NCBI GenBank assembly: GCA_027486675.1
Contig: JAIXOQ010000005.1
Coordinates: forward strand, 1 to 64,000
DNA: 64,000 bases
Direction of reading: 5' to 3'
Origin: Pseudomonadota bacterium
Lineage (GTDB): Bacteria; Bdellovibrionota; UBA1018; CAIMNF01
Part shown: in pieces, positions 25,708 to 32,351 of the stretch
Layout of the letters: the number at the start of each line of letters is the position of its first letter
Numbering within the stretch: position 1 is the stretch's first letter
Program-made: the position numbers and the translations under genes
The notes under the pieces: model-generated
Database searches by the model: none
What the model was told of the DNA's origin: nothing
What the model saw: only the letters and a program-made list of their open reading frames with translations

Positions 25708-26753
25708 GCGCTTGCCTGCGAGTAAGCATTAATAGAATAGAAGTCCTTCAGCGACTCCCCTTTCGAGTGCCGCAATGCTCCGATAGCCGCGATCATCGCA
25801 GCGTTGTCGGTGCAATAACGAAGCTTTGGAATAATCAGCGGAACGGACAATTCATGAGCAGCGCGCTCTCTCAGTAAGGTATTCGCAGAAACACCACCCA
25901 CCACGATCACAGACTGAGCACCTTTTTCTTCGATCGCAAATTCCAGTTTGGAAATCAGGACATCAACAATTGCGGCCTCAACTGAAGCTGCGAGATCCGA
26001 AAGCCTGGACTCCAGGAGCTGCGCTTGTTTGAGTTCAGAGACTTTGAGGGACACAGCGGTCTTAAGCCCACTAAAGGAGAACTCATGAGTTTTTGAATGC
26101 AGCATGGGTCTAGGAAAAATGAAGGACTTTCCATTTCCACCCCGCGCGCGCCGATCGAGCTCAATCCCGCCTGGATATGGCAGTCCCATCAACTTTGCGG
26201 ACTTATCAAATGCCTCACCCGCTGCATCATCCCGGCTGGACCCGAGAAAGCTCTCTTCGATTATATTTTTATCCCAGGTGACCGGCTGCCCAGAAACGCA
26301 GTGCAGTTGTGTATGACCGCCAGAAGCAAGAAGCACAATGGCGGGGAACTCAATTCCCATCAAGTCTTGGCCGGCGTCTAACCAAGGGGAAACCAGGTGC
26401 CCTTCTAAATGATGGACTGGGATCAGCGGACGATTCAAAGAATACGCAAGAGCCTTGGCACTACTTAAACCCACCAGCAACGCCCCCACAAGCCCGGGAC
26501 GATTGGTGACTGAGATCACATCTGCATCGGCAAATGCAACACCCGCTTGGCGGCAAGCCTCTTCCAGCACAATCGGAAGCTGTTCCAGGTGATTTCGGGA
26601 AGCAATCTCAGGAACAACTCCCCCATAGGGTCTGTGTTCCTCAAGCTGAGTGTAGGTAGCAAGCCCCAACACTTTGAGGGAGTGATCATCGTAAGAAACG
26701 AAGGAGGCGCTGCACTCGTCGCACGAGGTCTCAATGCCTAAAGAGAGGATCAC
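25704..26753 (-). CDS. tsaD: TsaD, tRNA threonylcarbamoyltransferase catalytic subunit
   Basis: A 349-residue ASKHA-fold protein that transfers the threonylcarbamoyl group to A37 of ANN-decoding tRNAs (t6A). MILSLGIETSCDE begins the fold; the metal site HHLEGH is at about residues 110-115; LLASGGHTQL and GEAFDKSAKLMGLPYPGG follow; VVGGVSANTLLR and the CTDNAAMIA motif are near the C-terminus. Coupled by ATGA overlaps to cpoB before it and rsmA after it. Confidence 0.95.
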   Translation of the reverse strand: MILSLGIETSCDECSASFVSYDDHSLKVLGLATYTQLEEHRPYGGVVPEIASRNHLEQLPIVLEEACRQAGVAFADADVISVTNRPGLVGALLVGLSSAKALAYSLNRPLIPVHHLEGHLVSPWLDAGQDLMGIEFPAIVLLASGGHTQLHCVSGQPVTWDKNIIEESFLGSSRDDAAGEAFDKSAKLMGLPYPGGIELDRRARGGNGKSFIFPRPMLHSKTHEFSFSGLKTAVSLKVSELKQAQLLESRLSDLAASVEAAIVDVLISKLEFAIEEKGAQSVIVVGGVSANTLLRERAAHELSVPLIIPKLRYCTDNAAMIAAIGALRHSKGESLKDFYSINAYSQASA

Positions 26754-27445
26754 TTGAGCCTTTTTTTGGCGGTCTTTGCTTCAGAGGATTTCGGGAACCG
26801 CTCGATGAGTTCAGAATAAAATGGCCTAGCGTCTTCTTTGTTTCCGAGCTGTTCGTAGGATTCTGCAATCCTGAGCACTGCTTTTGGATACATCGCCGAC
26901 TTCTGATATTTCTCTGGGAACATCGCGAAATCGAGAATCGCCTTCTTTGCAGAATTGGTTTTCAAGTACGATTCACCCCGAAGAAAGTAAGCTTCCTCGG
27001 CATGTTTGGCCCCAGGAAATTGTAAGTAGACGGAAAGCTGTTCAATCGCCTCTTTCCAGTCAGAAGCAGCAAATGCTTTGCGGCCTAGATCCCAGGCTTC
27101 TTTATTTTCTGAAGGTGGAATGGATGCCTGAAGTTTTTTAAAGGAATCCGCAGTTGCTTGAAGAGACTTTTCAACCTCTTCCAAACGACGCTCCAATGCA
27201 TAGACCACTTCTGACTCTTTCAGCTTCTTCATCTGATCGACGACAGCACGCTCTGTTTCATCCAAGCGCCCTTGAATTCGAGCCATCTCGGCGCGAAGCT
27301 CTTCCACCTCATAGTTGCCCTTCACAGGCTGTGGCTCCATCTTCACCGGCGGCTCTTCACCTCGACTCAACAATCCGCCCCTTGTAGTCACGCAGGCGGT
27401 GGCGAAAAAAAGAGCAATCAAAACTCCAAGGATATTCTTAATCAT
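26750..27445 (-). CDS. cpoB: CpoB/YbgF-like Tol-Pal system protein, lipoprotein form
   Basis: A 231-residue envelope protein. N-terminal hydrophobic segment with lipobox FATAC (Cys about 18), a coiled coil (about residues 45-105, with heptad-like ELRAEMARIQGRLDETE and LEEVEKSLQATADSF), then TPR-like repeats (EAYFLRGESYLKT, KAVLRIAESYEQLGNKEDARPFYSELIERFPKS). This is the CpoB order, but the classic protein is periplasmic and soluble, so the lipobox is a variation. The neighbours pal and DUF4398-like support an envelope-constriction role. tolA/tolB are not in the window. Confidence 0.82.
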   Translation of the reverse strand: MIKNILGVLIALFFATACVTTRGGLLSRGEEPPVKMEPQPVKGNYEVEELRAEMARIQGRLDETERAVVDQMKKLKESEVVYALERRLEEVEKSLQATADSFKKLQASIPPSENKEAWDLGRKAFAASDWKEAIEQLSVYLQFPGAKHAEEAYFLRGESYLKTNSAKKAILDFAMFPEKYQKSAMYPKAVLRIAESYEQLGNKEDARPFYSELIERFPKSSEAKTAKKRLK

Positions 27446-27468
27446 AGTATGTCGGGCCCTTTCAAACT

Positions 27469-27843
27469 TTAAGGAGTCGCTGCTTCTGGGTTCGGCTCTG
27501 GCTCTGAGGCAGACTCATCTGTGAGGGGATCTTCTGGAATCGCGGCGCGCTCACCACCTGCACGAATCGCTTCGTACTCTGCTTTTTCGGCATAGTCCCT
27601 GGAGGTCTGTGCCAGAGCTTTGGCCTGATGGAAGTTCTTAAGCCGGTACTCGCGCTTGGCTTGCTCGTGATGCTCGGTCGCTTGCCGAAAGAGTTCAGGC
27701 GCAAGGCTGATTGCATTCACTTCGCGGGCTGCCCGCACTGCTGCATCCGTATCCGCCATTTCTTGGAGTGGCCGAGTTGCTGTCACCGAACAGGCGACAG
27801 CAGTCCCGAATACCAATACCAAGAGACAAGAACGAAAGATCAT
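27469..27843 (-). CDS. DUF4398-like lipoprotein
   Basis: A 124-residue protein with lipobox FGTAVAC (Cys18). The helical middle (AREVNAISLAPELFRQATEHHEQAKREY and YAEKAEYEAIRAG) matches the alpha-helical DUF4398 layout often found next to OmpA-family lipoproteins. The tail is acidic and Pro/Glu-rich. It lies between pal and cpoB in the same direction, so an outer-membrane/peptidoglycan role alongside Pal is likely by context. No enzymatic motif. Confidence 0.72.
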   Translation of the reverse strand: MIFRSCLLVLVFGTAVACSVTATRPLQEMADTDAAVRAAREVNAISLAPELFRQATEHHEQAKREYRLKNFHQAKALAQTSRDYAEKAEYEAIRAGGERAAIPEDPLTDESASEPEPNPEAATP

Positions 27844-27875
27844 TTCAGTGCGGGCCCCACAAATCTAAGTTCTGA

Positions 27876-28361
27876 CTATCGGGAAGTAATTACGAAATTG
27901 CCGCGACGGTTCTTCGCGTAAGCAGATTCGCTATCACCCTGATCGAGTGGCTTTTCATGGCCGAAGCTCACGATAGCAATTCGAGCCTTTTTAATGCCCT
28001 GATCTACAAGAAACTTACGAACTGCGTTCGCGCGTTTTTCGCCCAGAGCCAAATTGTACTGAGTGCCACCACGCTTGTCGCAGTGCCCTTCAACCTGAAC
28101 TTTAACTGAAGCCTTGTCTTTCAGAATTTGAGCATTGGCTTTTAGAACTGACTGAGCCTGTTCATTTAAAGTGAATGAATCATAGTCAAAGTTTACGGTT
28201 TGCAGTCCGCCAGCTTTGCCAACGTCTGAATCCCCTGACCAGTTTTCATCTGCACCTGTGGCCGATGGAAGGACGGAATCTTCAGGATTCACTTGGCCTT
28301 TTTTGCTGCAGCCATTCAAAGAAACGAAACTCACTAAAAGAAGTACTAACCACTTGTTCAT
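27876..28361 (-). CDS. pal: Pal, peptidoglycan-associated lipoprotein
   Basis: A 161-residue outer-membrane lipoprotein: signal peptide with lipobox SLNGC, short linker, then an OmpA C-terminal domain. FDYDSFTLNEQA, VEGHCDKRGGTQYNLALGEKRANAVRKFL and IVSFGHEKP carry the peptidoglycan-binding residues of the family. The ATG at 28361 is preferred over an in-frame TTG six bases upstream; AAAGG lies about 9 bases before the ATG. In Gram-negatives Pal works with TolAB and CpoB in outer-membrane constriction. Confidence 0.93.
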   Translation of the reverse strand: MNKWLVLLLVSFVSLNGCSKKGQVNPEDSVLPSATGADENWSGDSDVGKAGGLQTVNFDYDSFTLNEQAQSVLKANAQILKDKASVKVQVEGHCDKRGGTQYNLALGEKRANAVRKFLVDQGIKKARIAIVSFGHEKPLDQGDSESAYAKNRRGNFVITSR

Positions 28362-28389
28362 TTTCAAAATCCTTTCGAGATATATCCAT

Positions 28390-29622
28390 TTATCCTAAGG
28401 GCTGGGCGATGGATTGCAACTCCTCAACCTTCAACCACAGCTCTGGCGAAATGAATTCATCAAGCAAGTCGTCCCCGAGATCCATTGAAGAGAGCCGTAC
28501 GCTGCGGTTGATTTCTAAAAAATCTGGGTTTAGCCGCCCCACCTGGGCAGCTTTGGATCGCAGTCGGTGCACGACGTCAAAGAGGTGGGATTTTAGAAAA
28601 ATCCCTAAAAGACCCGGCCCACCCTCAATCAATACAGATTGGATGCTTTGCCCTAGCGTTTTTGCTGCTTCTTGGATCGCATGAATCACGGAGTCTGAAT
28701 CAAGATTGCCGGGAAGGGTGGAGTAGTGAACTCCGGGCGGCAATCGCCCTGGAGGCGAGCGCTCGCCACCCAGAAGTATCCAAGGAGGACTCAGGTCTGA
28801 AAAACGTTCGGGGAGGTCTGGCAAGTGGCTCAATAAGTTTTTGGGATCAATAATCACACGAAGTGGCTGGCGCAGGTCAGGAAGGAGTGCATGTCGGGCG
28901 GTGAGGGATGGGCGATCCTGAATCCAGGTGTTTGCTCCGATGACAATCGCATCGTAACGCTGCCTTAAGCGGTGGGAAAAAATGTCGGTCCTAGGACCCG
29001 TGATCCGTAAACGAGTGTCCCGATGATCGGGATGAAAGAGATGCCGATCCTTCGTTTCAGCCCACTTCAGAGCGATGAAGGGTTCTTTCCTCCCCATCGC
29101 TACAATGAATGGCAACTGCATCGCGGCACACTCCTTCCCGAGCACACCCACACGGACCTCAGTCCCTTGAGTCATGAGGGCCCTGACACTTTTTCCGCGG
29201 GTTCTTGTGTCTGGGTCGATGAAGCCGACCAACACCCGGTCCACGATCCCCTCCCGAAAGAGCTCAAGACAAGGAGGCTGATTTCCATGCTTCGCGCACG
29301 GTTCTAGGGTTGTAGCTACGGTTGATTCTTTCGGAAACTCACCTCCCAAAGAATCAAAAGCAACTCTCTCCGCATGACGCAAACGGTATTTTTCAGTTGC
29401 TCCAAACGCCACAACTGCTTCACCGAGTTGCACAGCACATCCGACACCAGGATTAGGGCGAGCGCGAGAAAGAGCCTGCATTGCCTGTAAAATCGCTACG
29501 TGCATCAAGGATTCGTCAGGACTCAGAGGGCTCGAATCCGTGCTTTGTAGTAGCTCAGGAATCAGGTTAGGAACAAAACCAACCGTTGAATATCCTGGTC
29601 TCAAGAGAACAACCTGCGACAT
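28390..29622 (-). CDS. ribD: RibD, bifunctional riboflavin deaminase/reductase
   Basis: A 410-residue cytoplasmic enzyme of riboflavin synthesis. The N-terminal cytidine-deaminase-like zinc domain has HAERVAFDSL (about residue 81), then the metal cysteines in EPCAKHGNQPPC. The C-terminal reductase domain (about 180-400) includes ITGPRTDIFSHRLRQRYDAIVIGANTW, DRPSLTAR and LIEGGPGLLG. The N-terminus is about 30 residues longer than usual before the deaminase core. The ATG at 29622 is preferred over the frame's extension into the ssb side. No other rib genes are nearby. It precedes pal by 28 bases and may head the long operon. Confidence 0.9.
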   Translation of the reverse strand: MSQVVLLRPGYSTVGFVPNLIPELLQSTDSSPLSPDESLMHVAILQAMQALSRARPNPGVGCAVQLGEAVVAFGATEKYRLRHAERVAFDSLGGEFPKESTVATTLEPCAKHGNQPPCLELFREGIVDRVLVGFIDPDTRTRGKSVRALMTQGTEVRVGVLGKECAAMQLPFIVAMGRKEPFIALKWAETKDRHLFHPDHRDTRLRITGPRTDIFSHRLRQRYDAIVIGANTWIQDRPSLTARHALLPDLRQPLRVIIDPKNLLSHLPDLPERFSDLSPPWILLGGERSPPGRLPPGVHYSTLPGNLDSDSVIHAIQEAAKTLGQSIQSVLIEGGPGLLGIFLKSHLFDVVHRLRSKAAQVGRLNPDFLEINRSVRLSSMDLGDDLLDEFISPELWLKVEELQSIAQPLG

Positions 29623-29628
29623 AACCCC

Positions 29629-29657
29629 AGTTTGGCACACCCTTCGCACTCGACCAA
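29629..29657 (-). promoter_or_regulatory. Candidate ribD promoter, leaderless geometry
   Basis: On the minus strand TTGGTC (29652-29657), a 17-base spacer, CAAACT (29629-29634), then GGGGTT and the ATG. The hexamers are poor matches; the spacing is what fits. Confidence 0.3.
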
Positions 29658-29690
29658 TTGCCCAAAAAATGTGGGCGAAAGGAAGAAAAG

Positions 29691-30083
29691 ATGTCCGATC
29701 TCAATCAAGTGCTACTCATGGGTCGCTTAGGAGGCGAACCCATTATCCGAGAAACAAAAACGGGGAAGAAGGTCGCGCAGTTTAGCCTGGCAACCTCAAG
29801 TCTGTCCGCCGACCCAGAAAAAAGAAAAACGACCTGGCACCGAGTCGTTGTTTGGGGAAAGGAGGCCGAACTCTGCAATCAATGGCTGTCAAAAGGATCT
29901 GCAGTCCTGGTCGAGGGACGGATCGAGAAAGATCGTTACACCTCATCTACAGGAGAACAAAAAGAGTCCATTGAGGTGACAGCAAGCAAGGTCCACTTTC
30001 TGCCAGGCCAAAAAAAGGTTTCTAAAAAAGCCTCAGAGGAAGAGGTAGAGACAGATGGAGAGGAGGGGAAACTTCTGAACTAG
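29691..30083 (+). CDS. ssb: Single-stranded DNA-binding protein, short form without acidic tip
   Basis: A 130-residue OB-fold protein: LNQVLLMGRLGGEPIIRETKTGKKVAQFSLATS, TTWHRVVVWGKEAELCNQWLSKGSAVLVEGRIE and a YTSSTGEQKES turn are standard SSB elements. The tail (KKASEEEVETDGEEGKLLN) is acidic but lacks the terminal D-D-I-P-F tip that recruits repair and replication proteins. It may be a secondary SSB paralog with a specialised role. AAAGGAAG is 6 bases before the ATG. Divergent from ribD. Confidence 0.9.
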   Translation: MSDLNQVLLMGRLGGEPIIRETKTGKKVAQFSLATSSLSADPEKRKTTWHRVVVWGKEAELCNQWLSKGSAVLVEGRIEKDRYTSSTGEQKESIEVTASKVHFLPGQKKVSKKASEEEVETDGEEGKLLN

Positions 30084-30152
30084 TTTGATCTTTTCATAGT
30101 TGGGACGGCGCTTCTGAGATGCCCCAACACTCAGGGGCGTCGATCCTAAAAA

Positions 30153-30554
30153 TTACTGACCTGAAGGTCTGACCCAATCCCCCACCATGATGGCTTGGGT
30201 TGAAAGCACGGGCTCCATCGACATGGATACGTATTCGTCCAAACGCCCGATCGCGGTGGCATTTTCTACATGGATAATTTTAATTCGCGCCACAGGAATC
30301 ATGTGGTCTCCAGCATGCTTTTGCGTCACGGCATCAAAACTAGCTGTTTTGCGATAGACGTCTAAGATCGATCCCCGTTTGAGACCATTCTTTTGACCTA
30401 AGCCTACATAAAAATCTTTTGGAGGTGGTTCCGCGCCATAGCCAAGATCGATGGGGCGAAAGACCTGATAAACAACACTTTCAGTCGCTAAAGTCGTGAA
30501 GGGCAGCCCCGTAATGAGCGTGAGCACTGCAATCCAGAGCATCCGTGTTTTCAT
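30153..30554 (-). CDS. Small secreted protein of unknown function, 133 aa
   Basis: Signal peptide (LWIAVLTLITGLPFTTLA, residues 6-23), then one domain with YVGLGQKNGLKRGSILDVYRK and MIPVARIKIIHVENATAIGRL. This pattern resembles the beta-barrel C-terminal domain seen in some FlgT-like and envelope proteins, but only weakly. AAGGGAGG lies 7 bases before the ATG and is partly covered by the long inverted repeat of the leader. Third in line after alaS and the peptide-binding lipoprotein. Confidence 0.6.
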   Translation of the reverse strand: MKTRMLWIAVLTLITGLPFTTLATESVVYQVFRPIDLGYGAEPPPKDFYVGLGQKNGLKRGSILDVYRKTASFDAVTQKHAGDHMIPVARIKIIHVENATAIGRLDEYVSMSMEPVLSTQAIMVGDWVRPSGQ

Positions 30555-30660
30555 ACGCCGTCCCTCCCTTAAGACGGGGTGACGGGACCTCCTTGACCCT
30601 AAACTTCAGCCTTTCCGTGGCTCATCTTGCCTATCGGAGCCCGAAGAAAAATCTTAAGGG
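30555..30660 (-). promoter_or_regulatory. Structured leader that could mask the ribosome-binding site
   Basis: A perfect 9-base inverted repeat closes the region: CCCTTAAGA at 30566-30574 and TCTTAAGGG at 30652-30660. In the minus-strand transcript the downstream arm contains the AAGGG of the ribosome-binding site of the 133-aa gene. Inside is a GGCTC/GAGCC stem and an AGCC/GGCU hairpin. It could be a translational switch or simply an mRNA end structure; no known riboswitch consensus fits. Confidence 0.35.
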
Positions 30661-32351
30661 CGTGGAGTGACGTCTAAATACTTATAGGTATTTGGGACCA
30701 GCTCGGCCGAATGAAAGTTCTTCACCCATGGCTGAAATAGCTTATATTTCCGCTGATAATAGCCATATGCCCACGGGCATTCCTCTTGGACAATCGCTTC
30801 CATACGTTCGACAAGTGCTTGACGGGCTGGGCCGGGCTGCATTCCTGTCAACTTGCTATAAAGGCTGTCGTATTCAGCGTTTATAAAATTCGAGCGATTG
30901 GATCCTGGAGGAGGATTTTTTCCGTAGAGAAGCTGGAGCATATTTTCGATATCTGGATAGTCTAGCGACCAGCCATCTAAAAAAATCTGAAGATCCCCTT
31001 TTTTTGCTTTTTCAAGATATGCAGGGAAAGTATTGAGTCGCACCTCAATTTTAAGTCCAATTTCTTTCAACTGCGCCTGAAAGAATTTTCCCAGTTTTTC
31101 TGACTGTTCATTTGAGCCTCTAAAATCAAAACGAAGGATCGGAAGACCCGCTCCGCCTGGGTGCCCTGCTTTGATCATCAATGCCTTTGCGCGACCCAGA
31201 TCATATCCATACTTCAAAGTAGTACTCTTGGATCGATCTGAAATTCCAGGGGGTGCCATCTGAGTCTGCAACGTGCCGCGCCCCATCTCAAAAAGCTGCA
31301 ACCACTTGTCACGGTCAATTGCCGATGAAATCGCCTGGCGCAAAAACTTATTAGATAAGGTCTTGTCCTTCATATTAAATCCAACCCAATATGCAATCAG
31401 GGTGTCCTCAATGCTGACTCCTATGCCCTTCTTGGCTAAATCGGGATGAAGCGTTTTAGCGTCCGACATCGCAGATGCAAAATTATCGTTTGGAATTTCA
31501 AGGAGATCCAAATCACCACGCATGAACTTTACAAAGCGTGGCGATTCCTCCTTGAGGATTTCAAAATGCAGTTCGTCAATCTTGGGAGTGTTTGGAACTC
31601 GAAATACGGGATTCTTGGCTAGTACGACGCCCTGTTTCGAAATCCAGGATCGCAGCAGATAGGGTCCAGTGCCCACAGGATGATCATCCCAGTTGCCCTC
31701 GGAATCAGCGTAAGTTGCAATCGCCTCTTTCGGCACAGGTGCCGTAAAGGGCATCGCTAACAATGAGGTGAGCTGGGGATAGGGCCGATCTAGCGAAATC
31801 TGAATGGTGTGTTCATCTAAAGCGCGGAACCCACTCACACCTTTTTCAAAAACATCCTGAAACTGTGCTTCATCTTTGGCATTCATCAGGTCGCGCATGA
31901 AATCCTGATAACCTGTCACCTTACCCTCAAAAATCCACAAACCCGGGGACCGAAGTGATGGAATGGCGAGACGTTTCCATGCATAGAGGAAGTCTGACGC
32001 AGTCAACGCTCGGCCTTTGCCAGAGCTATCTTTAAAACAAGGATCATCCTGAAAATGCACGCCTTGCTTCAGACGAATGACGACCGTCCGACCATTGGCC
32101 GACCACTCAGGCTGCGAAGCTGCCAGATTGGGAAGCAACGATGCAGTCTGGGATTGGTAGTCGTATTCATAAAGAGATTCAACGACCTGGCCGAGGACCG
32201 CAAGACTCACGGAATCATAAGCGTTCGCAGGATCGAGGGTGCGGACATCATCCTTCAACGGAATTCTCAGCACGCTTGGGCCTTGTGCTGTTTTTGAGGT
32301 GCATCCATTGATTAGGATTGCACAGAGAAGGAGAATCTCCCGAAGTCTCAC
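30654..32351 (-). CDS. Peptide/solute-binding lipoprotein, SBP_bac_5 (OppA-like) family
   Basis: A 565-residue lipoprotein with lipobox LINGC (Cys17) and the family's opening LRIPLKDDVRTLDPANAYDSVS. LYEYDYQSQTASLLPNLA, a LKQGVHFQDDP segment and DHPVGTGPYLL (about residue 225) are conserved cluster-C landmarks of extracellular binding proteins. No permease or ATPase genes adjoin it, so it would have to serve transporters encoded elsewhere or act otherwise. It overlaps the alaS stop by four bases and is co-transcribed with it. Confidence 0.88.
   Translation of the reverse strand: MRLREILLLCAILINGCTSKTAQGPSVLRIPLKDDVRTLDPANAYDSVSLAVLGQVVESLYEYDYQSQTASLLPNLAASQPEWSANGRTVVIRLKQGVHFQDDPCFKDSSGKGRALTASDFLYAWKRLAIPSLRSPGLWIFEGKVTGYQDFMRDLMNAKDEAQFQDVFEKGVSGFRALDEHTIQISLDRPYPQLTSLLAMPFTAPVPKEAIATYADSEGNWDDHPVGTGPYLLRSWISKQGVVLAKNPVFRVPNTPKIDELHFEILKEESPRFVKFMRGDLDLLEIPNDNFASAMSDAKTLHPDLAKKGIGVSIEDTLIAYWVGFNMKDKTLSNKFLRQAISSAIDRDKWLQLFEMGRGTLQTQMAPPGISDRSKSTTLKYGYDLGRAKALMIKAGHPGGAGLPILRFDFRGSNEQSEKLGKFFQAQLKEIGLKIEVRLNTFPAYLEKAKKGDLQIFLDGWSLDYPDIENMLQLLYGKNPPPGSNRSNFINAEYDSLYSKLTGMQPGPARQALVERMEAIVQEECPWAYGYYQRKYKLFQPWVKNFHSAELVPNTYKYLDVTPRP

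Noticed and set aside
30084-30152. Terminator between ssb and the convergent secreted-protein gene
   Set aside because: GTTGGG/CCCAAC and GCCCC/GGGGC stems exist but no T-run follows either on the correct strand.
30555-30660. Cyclic di-GMP-I (GEMM) riboswitch
   Set aside because: GGCAA and a following hairpin are suggestive, but the GNRA loop and the GACGCAAAGC receptor segment are missing.
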